Part shown: in pieces, positions 9,401 through 16,965 of the stretch
Layout: the number at the start of each line of letters is the position of its first letter
Position numbering within the stretch: the stretch's first letter is position 1
Source: Paracoccus aerius
GTDB lineage: Bacteria > Pseudomonadota > Alphaproteobacteria > Rhodobacterales > Rhodobacteraceae
Reading direction: 5' to 3'
NCBI RefSeq assembly: GCF_014656455.1
Contig: NZ_BNCL01000018.1
Span: 1 to 64,000, forward strand
DNA: 64,000 nt
Notes under the pieces: model-generated
Database searches by the model: none
Seen by the model: the letters and a program-made list of their open reading frames with translations, nothing else
Told to the model about the DNA's origin: nothing
Position numbers and translations under genes: made by a program

Positions 9401-10174
9401 CCGCGCTGCCTCGGCTCCCTCAAGCGCGAAGGCCACCTCGGCCGCAGTCACAAGATCGGCCGGGCTGCGCGCCTCCGCGTGCAGTTCTTCAAGGCGCGCC
9501 CGCTCGGCCCGCAGGGTAGCACTGGGAAAAGGCGACGGGGCAAGTGCGGAGAACGCCGAACGCAGGGACAGATAGGTCAGCATCTGTTCCCGGTCGGACG
9601 GGTCAGTGATGACAATTTTGGTCGGCGCCTCGCCGATCCCGGCGGCGGCGGCCTCGCCCTGGCGAACGGTGACCGAGCCTTGTGGGTTGCTGAGGCTGAC
9701 AATCCCCTCCAGCACCGTCAGCGATGTCCGGTCGCCTTCCACAGTCAGAGAGAAGTCCGTTCCCCGGATCGCCGCCGCGGCCGCCGGGGTTTCGACCAGA
9801 AGCCCCTGCCCGCCGCGCGCGGCCCTGCCCCACAGCGTGCCTCGCTGCAGTTCGAACACGCTGTCCGCAGCCGCACCCACTTTCTTGACGACAATCGTGG
9901 TGTTTCGCGCCAGCCGCATCTGCGTCCGGTCCGCGAACATCACCGCGAGATTGCCAGTGGCGTTGGTTCGCAGCACGTCCCCTGCCAGCAGATCCTGTGC
10001 CAGTTCGACCGCCGTCCAGCCAGACAGATCGATGAACTGGACTTCCTCGCCGGACCTTCGGGCGATAACGGATCCTGCCGGGGTTGCTCCGCGCGTCAAG
10101 GGTTCAGCGAATGCCGGGTTGACCAGCAGACAGACCACGGTCAGGTGCCAAGGCAGGCGGAGAGACATAAACAA
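6497..10174 (-). CDS. FecR-TPR-outer-membrane beta-barrel fusion protein
   Basis: A 1225-residue exported protein. The signal peptide (to about residue 23, PAFA) is followed by a FecR-type domain (about 45-190, with LRTNATGNLAVMFADRTQMR and AAAIRGTDFSLTVEGDRTSL). A long TPR array (about 220-640) includes AALQRAITLQPMDPVAYANL and AGPLIDQALALDPAFDVAL. The last ~500 residues alternate polar and hydrophobic residues and end FNVWNLL-like then TIEATLRIRF, with a terminal Phe as in outer-membrane barrels; the last part resembles the end of TonB-dependent receptors. FecR plus CHASE2-cyclase gene pairs are known, but the barrel fusion is unusual. I infer a surface or periplasmic sensor coupled to the cyclase downstream. 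The start could be 10174 or the Met codon two codons later; no good ribosome-binding site separates them. Confidence 0.85.
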   Translation of the reverse strand: MFMSLRLPWHLTVVCLLVNPAFAEPLTRGATPAGSVIARRSGEEVQFIDLSGWTAVELAQDLLAGDVLRTNATGNLAVMFADRTQMRLARNTTIVVKKVGAAADSVFELQRGTLWGRAARGGQGLLVETPAAAAAIRGTDFSLTVEGDRTSLTVLEGIVSLSNPQGSVTVRQGEAAAAGIGEAPTKIVITDPSDREQMLTYLSLRSAFSALAPSPFPSATLRAERARLEELHAEARSPADLVTAAEVAFALEGAEAARARVAQARAQVTQPELVARLDLVEGLIAANERRYGDAQRLLAAAAPRLDAERRAVADHASYFARALTDPTRVGTPPPGSGTSSGSLAHAYAQAVLLDIPAALRDLAVAETRFPDQAVLPAARARLAMLVDDRSQAQAAIARALAIDPDDPSALEAQAVFLSDFEGRHTAALAVLNRAVAEAPGMSSLWNHIGAVQSTLGANREAEAALQRAITLQPMDPVAYANLAFLYLDQDRPDKAGPLIDQALALDPAFDVALFARGRWNLQRGNIAAAQDDLLAGSTANPSYSQGLLLLAASYIAAGERELAQQALDNADRLDPNDPVSAQAAASLAIDEYEADRAIAAAQSAMRRARARGGDFAGAEANRTEGSLLNQAFRLQGLDAWGRSYGDAVFDPFDGASLIDQAVAGSALPVASSLGYGGKIVDPTPDASGFSGLFQGLMLSPGILAGRERGNDVLRRPFVEATVGFGTVMTEADARSTRSLELQGFGHGPVPVSGYLMLEQDGQADRRSWRESGSLIPLSEFDLDQRVTSGLAYATASVTHDDHIVFYAQTARDSSQIDNGLILLDEPLLSFDAILFNRRRDTRVDRVGLGWSHSFGWHNVLEAAVFGTRASQQTEETGLLASVATGQILGLRNLAADTSQSTRMAALGWRYGRGPWVLRTGIEAGHVKASRAQEDITITGPVPSVTREGQSLAFDVARAWANVNHEVMPGFAVEAGAVALRFDGGVTLSRLDPRIGISWQPAERHWLRAAWIAETTGTGDTTLAPLGIVALQPSRMPLDPGGRSRTAILRWDAEWSDRLFTSVDVQRQQFTDISVPVPTGLDWLDVADGRLDRIAATANYKLPHGLGLSATVVRNASQNRDPASATFGESLPFVPDDAARFGLTWVHPANIRASLSANWIGSRIGDETGGRVGGAWTADLEAVWESRDQRFLAELNVWNLLDEPFEVAPGVKGAGRTIEATLRIRF

Positions 10175-10204
10175 AAAACCCGATTACGGCCTCACGGTTC
10201 TGTT

Positions 10205-10252
10205 ATCCGACTACCCGTGCCATCGGTCAAGCTGTCCGTCAGACAGTCGGAT
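10205..10252. promoter_or_regulatory. Inverted repeats in divergent promoter region
   Basis: An 8-bp perfect inverted repeat (ATCCGACT at 10205-10212, AGTCGGAT at 10245-10252) encloses a second one (CTGTC at 10232-10236, GACAG at 10242-10246). They lie midway between the divergent starts of the FecR-barrel gene and the DUF5706-like gene and are a candidate operator for both. No regulator gene is adjacent. Confidence 0.4.
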
Positions 10253-10322
10253 TAAGTTGTCGCACTATCCAACCGCATGATAAGCATCACGTTGAGTTGT
10301 TGCATCTTTAGTAGGTAACCCG

Positions 10323-10889
10323 GTGAGATCCGAACCCATGCCCGATGCGCCGGGACCAGACGCGCCCGGCGCCGAGGCACTGCCCGAAGCTCTGCCCGGT
10401 AATGATCCCTATTGGGAACATCTCAAAAAGGTCAACGATGTCTTCTACGACCAAATAAAGACGGCGGATCAGAAGGCCGCCTATCTGTTCACCTTCATGG
10501 TCGCCTTCCTGCTGGCCTCGGCCGAGGGGCGGGACATTTTTTCACTGCCCACCTATCGCACTGCCTCACCGCTGCAAGCGGTGATCACTGCGGTCATGGC
10601 ACTGGCGGTCCTGCTGACGCTGTTTTCAGCCCTAGGGGTGGTCCTGCCGCGCAAGCTTGCAAAGGGGACGTCCTTGTTCTGGGGCGCTTGGCCGGAACAA
10701 GGCCACCGGATGCTGTCCGCGCGCGAAAAGGCTGACACGAGCTTCCTCTTCGATGAATACGCCCGCAATGTGGAAAATCTGGCCACTCTTGCCAAACGCA
10801 AGTTCCGCCTTGTTGGCATAGCCTTTCGAGGCCTGATGATTTGGTTGGCCTGCTATGTGCTTCTGCTTGCCACAGCCCCAGCTAGCTGA
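10323..10889 (+). CDS. Pycsar-effector-like (DUF5706/PycTM) membrane protein
   Basis: A 188-residue protein. After a Pro/Ala-rich leader comes YWEHLKKVNDVFYDQIKTADQKAAYLF (about residues 28-54), which contains the A-D-x-K-A signature that opens DUF5706 domains. Three hydrophobic helices follow (about 52-70, 83-109 and 163-186), the layout of Pycsar transmembrane effectors that damage the inner membrane when a cyclic mononucleotide is bound. It is divergent from the operon encoding a cyclase and the FecR-barrel sensor, which suggests a cyclic-nucleotide-responsive partner. The start is either GTG at 10323 (AGG 7 bases upstream) or ATG at 10338 (GGTGAGA upstream). The family assignment is from motif memory and needs a profile search. 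Confidence 0.65.
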   Translation: MRSEPMPDAPGPDAPGAEALPEALPGNDPYWEHLKKVNDVFYDQIKTADQKAAYLFTFMVAFLLASAEGRDIFSLPTYRTASPLQAVITAVMALAVLLTLFSALGVVLPRKLAKGTSLFWGAWPEQGHRMLSAREKADTSFLFDEYARNVENLATLAKRKFRLVGIAFRGLMIWLACYVLLLATAPAS

Positions 10890-11018
10890 GGCTCAGCATA
10901 GCTCATGAACGGTGGGCAACAGCTATAGACTTGTGAGGTCTCTGACGATGTGACCGCCCCCCGATGGCTTCAGATGTGCCGAAGTCGGTCTGCAACGATC
11001 CAAAAAAGGAGAGGGGTC

Positions 11019-11202
11019 ATGTCGGTGACTATCACGGTTGGGGCTCGATCTGGCAAAGAATGTGTTCCAGGGGCATGAAGCTGACGGCGCAGGGCAGGCC
11101 GTTCTACGCAAGAAGTTGAGGCGGGCCAATACACGGGAGATTTTCGGCCCGCTGCCCTCTTGCGTCGTGGCGATGAAAGCCAGTGGCGGCGCCCACTTCT
11201 GA
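11019..11202 (+). pseudogene. IS110-family transposase N-terminal remnant
   Basis: Starting at an ATG with GGAGAGG upstream, the reading gives MSVTITVG. A one-base frame change then gives LDLAKNVFQ, the typical IS110 opening with its first catalytic Asp, and later QAVLRKKLRR and CVVAMKASGGAHF (where E of VAMEA is replaced by K). It stops abruptly at the left edge of the IS5-type remnant. The frameshift, the catalytic Glu-to-Lys change and the truncation make it dead. This is a different IS110 member from the intact copy at 21.5 kb. Confidence 0.7.
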
Positions 11203-11242
11203 GGGCGTCTAACAAAACCGCTGCTCAGGCGTTAAGGGAGCC

Positions 11243-12035
11243 ATGAGCAAGCCGCTTGTATCTGATGATCTGTGGGAGGCCATCGCTCCGCAGCTGCCAA
11301 GGGAGCGGCCGATGTCGAAGGGCGGCCGCCCTCGATGGAAGGACCGGCTGGCGGTGGCGGGCATCATCTTTGTCCTACGCTCCGGCATTCGCTGGGAGAT
11401 GCTGCCGCGTGAGTTGGCTGCTCAGGCATGACCTGCTGGCGAAGGCTGCGTGAATGGCAGACAGCCAGCGTTCAGACCAAGTTCCACCGCGTGCTGCTCG
11501 AGCGGCTGTCGGACACCGGGCATGAGGACTGGAACCAAGCATCCCTCAACACCGCCGCCGTTGCCGCGAACAGAGGGATGCCGAGATCGGCCCGAACCCT
11601 ACGGATCACGGTAAAACCGGGCGCAAAGCGCCATCTTTTGGGCGACCGCCGCGGCAGCGCACTCGCGGCGCGCCCGAGCCCGGCCAATTGGCGCGTACAG
11701 CATGATGTCGGCACCCGCTCTGGATAGAATGCCTGGCGTGCGCCATGGACGTGGCCGTCCGCGCAAGCGCCCTGACAAGCTTCACGCCGACCAGGCCTAG
11801 GACCCTCACCGCTGCCGGAGCGAATGCCGGAAGCGGAGGGTCACGCCCCGCATTGCCCGGCGAGGCATAGACAGCAGCGAAAGGCCGGGCCAGCACCGCT
11901 GGGTTGTCGAGTGAACGCTGGCATGGCTCAACCGCTTTCGCGGCCTTGCTATGTGCTACGACCGGCGCGCCGATATCCACGTAGCTTTCGTGATCCTCGG
12001 CTGCGCTCTCGTCTGCCTCAACCAGATCAGAGAGA
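11243..12035 (+). pseudogene. IS5-family transposase, multiply frameshifted
   Basis: Fragments in successive frames read as one IS5-type transposase: LVSDDLWEAIAPQLP and GGRPRWKDRLAVAG (frame at 11243), then TCWRRLREWQ and FHRVLLERLSD (after a shift near 11420). Further on are RGRPRKRPDKLHAD (near 11745) and, past a stop codon, IARRGIDSSERPGQHRWVVE and ADIHVAFVILGCALVCLNQI near the end. Several shifts and in-frame stops make it inactive. Its left edge (GGGCGTCTAACAAAACCG, about 11204-11221) sits directly against the IS110 remnant, so it probably inserted into that element. Confidence 0.75.
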
Positions 12036-12221
12036 TCGGTTGGGGGTTTCAAAGCAGGGATCCGGGCAAGCGCCGGCACAGTGGACTGGACAATGATGCG
12101 GTCCGCAACTCTCAATCGACGTGATGTCGCCTATTTGTCAAAAGCCTCAGACGGATCAGCCTGGCGCTTGGCTCAGAGGCCATCCATGCCGCGCCCAGGT
12201 GGGTACGCAAGATCCATCCTG

Positions 12222-13166
12222 TTAGACTGCAGCGATGGCTCTTTGTTCTGCGAAAGCCGCTGAAAGCTCGGGATCAACCGAAAGATCACTTCGGATCAGC
12301 CCGTGGCTCCAGCGGGAGCGGGAGCGCGGCGCACGCCATGGAGGGCAGTCGATGATTGGATACCAGCAGACCCCGGCGATATCCACCCCTTGTTCTTTGG
12401 CGAGGGTGACCTCGTTCAGGACGTATTGAAGCCAATGCCTCTTGTTGAAACCGGGATGGCGCCGGTGATGGACCGGATGCCCATCGTGCCAACTTGTTTC
12501 AGACACTATCACGGGTTTACCATAGCGGCGCCACGACTTCAGCAGGACCTTTGAGAGAACGGTTCGCGCCGTGTGGGGATAGTAATTGACCCCTATGACA
12601 TCAACATTAACGGCGGAAACGATCGCATCGCTCGCCGCGAACTGACGTTCACCGATGCCGGTGATCGGATCATTGGTCAGAATGCCGACGCAGGGATGAT
12701 GATCCCGGGCGACCTGCGCCATTGTAACAGCCATCTCTACGGCTTCGCGAACCTGCATGCCCGCAAGGGCCGGGTAAAGCGCAGGTTCGTTGACAGGGCA
12801 CAGCCAGAGACGCTCAGCAGGAGAGATGTCATACGCGGCTTTTGCGATGCTCTGTGCCCAGCGGACAGGATCCTGATTGCGGTGATAATGGGACAGATCC
12901 CAAATGGCCTGAACTCCGACGCGATGTGCCGCCTTTAGCCGCTCGGCTGCGTCATGTCCCGGAACCAGCCCGTCTCTGATCGTCAAAAGTCCATGGTCGC
13001 GGGCGATCCGCAGATGGGCCTGCATCCTGTCCATCGGCGTGTGGCGGGTCGTACAGAGCAGGTCGTGCCGCCCGCCATGGACCAGCCCGCACTCAAACCC
13101 CGCCATCAGATCAGATCGGAAAAGACGATCCCCGACCGGCAGGGACAGTTGTGTCAGCGCATTCAT
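12222..13166 (-). CDS. Clan GH-A glycoside hydrolase (beta-glucosidase-like)
   Basis: A 314-residue cytosolic protein without a signal peptide that looks like a short clan GH-A (beta/alpha)8 glycosidase. The acid/base motif is CPVNEPALYP (after IWDLSHYHRNQDPVRWAQS) and the nucleophile motif is PVIVSETSWHDG, both at the expected strand ends. VIGVNYYPHTA and AGVCWYPIIDCPPW resemble substrate-pocket segments of GH1-like enzymes. It is shorter than a classical GH1 enzyme (~450 residues), and the substrate cannot be read from sequence. It stands alone, with an IS remnant on one side and a gene-free stretch on the other. Confidence 0.7.
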   Translation of the reverse strand: MNALTQLSLPVGDRLFRSDLMAGFECGLVHGGRHDLLCTTRHTPMDRMQAHLRIARDHGLLTIRDGLVPGHDAAERLKAAHRVGVQAIWDLSHYHRNQDPVRWAQSIAKAAYDISPAERLWLCPVNEPALYPALAGMQVREAVEMAVTMAQVARDHHPCVGILTNDPITGIGERQFAASDAIVSAVNVDVIGVNYYPHTARTVLSKVLLKSWRRYGKPVIVSETSWHDGHPVHHRRHPGFNKRHWLQYVLNEVTLAKEQGVDIAGVCWYPIIDCPPWRAPRSRSRWSHGLIRSDLSVDPELSAAFAEQRAIAAV

Positions 13167-13537
13167 AGAGGATGTTCAGTTATGGGGCAGCGGATCTAGG
13201 CCGATCTTCGATGAGGCGCAAGCAGTGGATAACGCCCTGCGGGCAGCGTTATCTGGACGTGGACTTCGCAATGCCGAGACATGCAGAGCAGGATGCCAAA
13301 GGCCGTGGCAAGAGGCGGCAGACCGGCTTACGTGGTGCTGTCTTCAAGGTTAACTCGTCGCCTACTGGGGTACGGTCTCATCGAAGGCGGGAGCACGGCT
13401 TTTGTGACGTCATCAACCCTTTCCCGCGCAAGACCCGATGGTGGAGCACTTGCCACGGATTTCGTCCAGGATGGCAAGACAAGTGGCCTGCACCCTGGTG
13501 GTCTACGGGGACTGCAAGAAGTGGCTTGGCCTCTGAA
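13167..13537. other. Gene-free stretch
   Basis: Open frames cross this 370-base gap, but none has a ribosome-binding site, recognisable motifs or a natural protein composition. I see no hairpin or RNA gene. Confidence 0.4.
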
Positions 13538-14413
13538 TCAGAACCCACGCATCAAGCTCGGCGTCTCGGCGGGAAGCTGCCGCGCCAGAAAACCCATTGG
13601 CCCGTGACGCTCAGACAATCTGCGTCCCGCTTCCCCATGCAGCCAGACGCCCCAGCAGGCGGCCTCCCAGTTTATAAGACCGCGCGCGCTCAGCCCTGCG
13701 ATAATTCCGGTCAGCACATCTCCGGAACCGCCGGTCGCGAGTCCCGCGCCGCCGCCGCCGTAAAGCGCAAGTTCACCGTGCGGATTTGCCAGCATTGTCG
13801 TCGGCCCCTTCAGGACCACCACAGCGCCTAGATCCTTCGCCAGGCGCAAAAGCACTTTTGCACGGTCTTTTGTCACCACATCCCTGTCTTCGCCGGTCAG
13901 CGCCGCCATCTCTCCGGCATGAGGCGTCAGGATCAGGCGGCCTGTCATCCGGCGCAGCAATGGCAGGCGGTCATGACCGGCTATCACGGCAGCCGCGTCA
14001 AGGATCACGCTACGGGCATTGGCGCGTGGCAGGACCGCGTCAAGCACCTGTCCCGCCGCATCGGCAGATCCCATTGCCGGGCCAATCGCCAGGCAATCGC
14101 AATGATCCAGCACCTGTTCGACCGGGTCCGTGCCGGCAATTTCGCCGGTCGCGTCCGATGGCAGGGCGAATATTCCGGCCTCGGGCAGCAGCACACCCAA
14201 GGGGATCGCCAGCATGTCCGGCACAGCCAGTTGCACCTTGCCGGCGCCAGCTTGAAACGCCGCCTCGGTGGTAAGGCGCACCCCACCCGGCACCCGCGTC
14301 GACCCGCCGATCAGCAACACGCGACCGCGATCATTCTTGTCGACGTCACTGTGAACCGGCAGCGGATGGGCCCGCAGCCATGCGCCGTCCAGCGTGATCG
14401 GCGCGTCGCTCAT
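13538..14413 (-). CDS. nnrD: ADP-dependent NAD(P)H-hydrate dehydratase
   Basis: A 291-residue single-domain repair enzyme (ribokinase-like fold) that dehydrates damaged S-NAD(P)H hydrate with ADP. Visible motifs are GRVLLIGGSTRVPGGVRL near the start, LTPHAGEMAALTG in the substrate site, VVLKGPTTMLA and the catalytic GGSGDVLTGIIAG. In many bacteria this domain is fused to the NnrE epimerase; here it is separate, and no epimerase is in the window. Its ATG overlaps the stop of the upstream phosphatase gene by 4 bases, so the two form one operon. Function is well supported. Confidence 0.92.
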   Translation of the reverse strand: MSDAPITLDGAWLRAHPLPVHSDVDKNDRGRVLLIGGSTRVPGGVRLTTEAAFQAGAGKVQLAVPDMLAIPLGVLLPEAGIFALPSDATGEIAGTDPVEQVLDHCDCLAIGPAMGSADAAGQVLDAVLPRANARSVILDAAAVIAGHDRLPLLRRMTGRLILTPHAGEMAALTGEDRDVVTKDRAKVLLRLAKDLGAVVVLKGPTTMLANPHGELALYGGGGAGLATGGSGDVLTGIIAGLSARGLINWEAACWGVWLHGEAGRRLSERHGPMGFLARQLPAETPSLMRGF

Positions 14414-15174
14414 CCTCGGCGGCCGGCGAGCGCATCGGGGTTGGACGTGACCGGTGTCTTGTCGGCCACCATCGGCGCGATAACGTTGTAGCGCAGCAAC
14501 TTCATTTCGCCGTCGCCTTCGCCGGTTTCCGCAAAACAGTATTCTGTGATCGAGCAGTTCGCTACGTCCCCCTCAGCGTCAATCGCCAGAATTTCGTCTT
14601 CGGTCATCCCTTCGATGATATAGCGCAGGCAGAGGACCACGACCTGATGCGCGACGATCATGACCCGACAGCCGCCATGGTGAAGCCCAACGGTGTCAAG
14701 CAGTGACCGCAGGCGGAAAATGACGTCGCACCAACTCTCCCCTCCGGGTGGGCGGTGGTAGAACTTGCCAAGAAGCAGGCGCAGCTCAGCTTGCTGCGGT
14801 TCTTCCTCGCGCACGCCCATTGTCGTCAGCCCGTCAAGGATGCCGAATTCCTTCTCGCGCAGGCGCTCATCAAGACGCAGGCCCAGGGAAGCCCGGCAAC
14901 CGCCGGCTTCCCGGAATATTTCGGCAGTCTGTCGCGCCCGCAGATAAGGCGAGCACATCAAGACATTGGGTCGCGCGCCTTCTTCCCCTTCGGCAAACCA
15001 TCGCCCTAGCGCACGCGACTGATCGCGCCCCAAGGCTGAAAGCGGGATATCCACGTCTCGTACGCGCAGGTCGATGCGATGTTGTCCGGCCTCATGGGCC
15101 TTGTCGCGGGCGACATTGCCTGCGCTCTGCCCGTGGCGCACCAGCCACAGCCGCTCCGGCCATCTCGGCGTCAT
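14410..15174 (-). CDS. Histidine phosphatase family protein
   Basis: A 254-residue member of the phosphoglycerate-mutase-like histidine phosphatases. The catalytic RHG motif is LWLVRHGQSAGN near residue 10. SPYLRARQTAEIF supplies the second Arg, LREKEFGILDGLT the acid region, and VMIVAHQVVVLCL the second catalytic His. I start it at 15174 (MTPRWPERL), because the extra upstream residues of the longer frame lack homology and the family begins close to the RHG motif. It is co-transcribed with nnrD. The substrate is unknown; the pairing with a nucleotide-repair enzyme might point to a nucleotide or sugar phosphate, but that is speculation. Confidence 0.85.
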   Translation of the reverse strand: MTPRWPERLWLVRHGQSAGNVARDKAHEAGQHRIDLRVRDVDIPLSALGRDQSRALGRWFAEGEEGARPNVLMCSPYLRARQTAEIFREAGGCRASLGLRLDERLREKEFGILDGLTTMGVREEEPQQAELRLLLGKFYHRPPGGESWCDVIFRLRSLLDTVGLHHGGCRVMIVAHQVVVLCLRYIIEGMTEDEILAIDAEGDVANCSITEYCFAETGEGDGEMKLLRYNVIAPMVADKTPVTSNPDALAGRRG

Positions 15175-15353
15175 CGTGATACCTGTCCCACCATGACATA
15201 CCCCTCGCACGGTGTCAGAGGCCAACGAGTGAAGGTGCGTAGCGGTTCAATTCCTGAAAAGAAATCATCATGCGTGGAGTAAACTCCTCAGGCTGAACCT
15301 GAACTGGCCCTCATTTGACCGGACACCAGGCATAACCATAGAGGCTTAGGCAT

Positions 15354-15530
15354 ATGCCCAAGCACGTGCTTATGTCGGAGATCGAAATTATCACCGATGG
15401 CGGCCGCCAGCGCCGCTGGACTGCCGCCGAGAAATTGCGAACTGTCGAGGAGACACTCGATGGGCAGGCCAGACTGATACTCCCAGTACTCGTAAGGCTG
15501 AAGGGTATCTGCGCAACTTGTTGGTCCTGA
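15354..15530 (+). pseudogene. Transposase OrfA remnant (IS3/IS66 type)
   Basis: A 58-codon frame whose first ~40 residues (MSEIEIITDGGRQRRWTAAE, then KLRTVEETLDGQA) match the start of the small HTH protein of IS3/IS66-type elements. After GQA the homology ends and the frame runs to a stop in unrelated sequence. The rest of the element is missing. Confidence 0.6.
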
Positions 15531-15836
15531 GGCGCGATAAACTGCAGCTACGTTCCAAATATACCGAGTCATTATTTGGATATCCTGCCCTACCCGGAGT
15601 TCTGAAAAAGCCAAGAGCGACAAGTAATGTTGCCGGTTCACGACGAATGTAAGTGGTCTCTGCAGCCGCTCCGGCGTCAACGGGTGTTATGGAAGTCCTC
15701 AGAATAGGAGCACGCCTTCGTAATGCAGATCACAAACGAGAATGGCAGCTGGTTGAACCTATCCCGGCGGGTTCCCAAGCACGGCTATTGGGGTTAGGCA
15801 GGCCCCTCAAACAAAACAACAAGGGGCAGTATTGAC
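15531..15836. other. Gene-free stretch upstream of lipoprotein gene
   Basis: No gene recognised. It runs from the transposase remnant to the lipoprotein start and must hold that gene's promoter; AAGGGGC before 15837 is its ribosome-binding site. Confidence 0.4.
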
Positions 15837-16055
15837 ATGTTCAAGATCGGTTTCGCAGTTCTGGCCATGACGGCAGCACTGGCTGGATGCGCGGGTGGCT
15901 ACAACAACCCGACTGACAGCGCCGCAGTCCGAACCGTTGGTGGCGCAGCCGCAGGCGCGCTTGTGGCAGATGCAGTGGGAGGCTCAAAGACCAAGGGCGC
16001 CTTGATCGGCGCCGTCGCGGGCGGTTTGTCCTGCGCCTCGGGGACCTGCCACTGA
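15837..16055 (+). CDS. Small glycine-zipper lipoprotein
   Basis: A 72-residue predicted lipoprotein. Its signal sequence ends in the lipobox LAGC (Cys18), so the mature protein is lipid-anchored in the envelope. The body is Gly/Ala-rich with spaced glycines (VGGAAAGALVADAVGG and GALIGAVAGGLSC), as in glycine-zipper (YMGG/OsmB-like) proteins, and it ends with two more cysteines. AAGGGGC precedes the ATG. Short lipoproteins of this kind are common in Rhodobacteraceae; the role is unknown. Confidence 0.75.
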   Translation: MFKIGFAVLAMTAALAGCAGGYNNPTDSAAVRTVGGAAAGALVADAVGGSKTKGALIGAVAGGLSCASGTCH

Positions 16056-16183
16056 GGCCAAGCCAGAGGGGACGGGGCCAAGGTGCATGACCTGGCTCTT
16101 CCCGCTCATCGTGAAGACAGCTGTGAGGGCGAGACGACCCTCCAGCCTGCGTTATACAGGAACCGGCCGGTCCGGGGACGATC

Positions 16184-16558
16184 TTACTGACCGCAGGCCT
16201 TCAGGCTGCGGAACGGGCGGGCACACGCCACAAGTATTCGTCCAGCAAGACTGCCCAGCCCGATGCCCGTGAGGTCCGCCACCCAGTCCGCCAAACTGCA
16301 GTCACGCCCTACAAAAGGCTGAATGATCTCGATCAGCCCACCGAAGGCTGCATAGACCGGAACGGCAACGAACAGCCAGTTGGGCCTGAGCGTGGCTATT
16401 GGAAGCGCTAGCCCTGCAAAGGCGAGAGCATGATAGATCTTGTCGGCATGCTCAATCGAACCCAGGGAGGGTGCCGTGACGGGTGTCAGTGTCAGCAGCG
16501 AAATGATCGCTATCATCAGCGCCGAAAGGCCAATGGCCAGTTTTGACTGGATTTGCAT
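16184..16558 (-). CDS. VanZ-like membrane protein
   Basis: A 124-residue inner-membrane protein with about four helices and VanZ-family features: a first helix followed by HADKIYHALAFAGLALP, then GGLIEIIQPFVGRDCSLADWVADLTG. It closely matches the small stand-alone VanZ proteins of alphaproteobacteria, whose biochemical role is undefined. I chose the start at 16558 (MQIQSKLAIGL; AAGG about 6 bases upstream). The frame extends further upstream, but that part has no homology-like composition and would overlap the divergent region. Confidence 0.8.
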   Translation of the reverse strand: MQIQSKLAIGLSALMIAIISLLTLTPVTAPSLGSIEHADKIYHALAFAGLALPIATLRPNWLFVAVPVYAAFGGLIEIIQPFVGRDCSLADWVADLTGIGLGSLAGRILVACARPFRSLKACGQ

Positions 16559-16965
16559 GAATGCCTTGTCTTGAGCGTGGTTCAATGGAGTCATATCGGA
16601 GAGAACTGTCGATCCCTGGATGGAATGACCGACACAGTCAACAAGGGCGGTGGCAGCTTGTTCACTACCTGACCCATGTTGCGGTGTCACCTGCTCTGAG
16701 GCCGAGGGCACTGGCAAGATGGCGCACGACTTCTTACGCAGGCCCTCCATGTGCTGTAGCGCAGCCAGCGGTTCTCAAGACGTTGCAGCGATGCGCCGCT
16801 GAACTTTCGGCTTCGTTCGGATGTCCGGATCAGCGTCTATCCAGGCCGTTGTCTTTACATCCCTCTCCTCTGCTGAAATACGAGCCGCTCCGCTTGTGGA
16901 GGCTGCGGGCAGCTTGGGAGGAACAGGCAGCTGCCCAGTGTGGCGCGGCGGCGAAGGAACATGAC

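Noticed and set aside
4684..10889. Canonical Pycsar locus
   Set aside because: The cyclase is a membrane CHASE2 type with adenine-selecting residues, unlike the soluble pyrimidine cyclase PycC; at most a related architecture.
13172..13831. Plus-strand open frames between the GH-A gene and nnrD
   Set aside because: Unnatural composition, and they run antisense into nnrD.
15288..15680. Minus-strand 130-codon frame
   Set aside because: Overlaps the transposase OrfA remnant read on the plus strand; no ribosome-binding site or motif.
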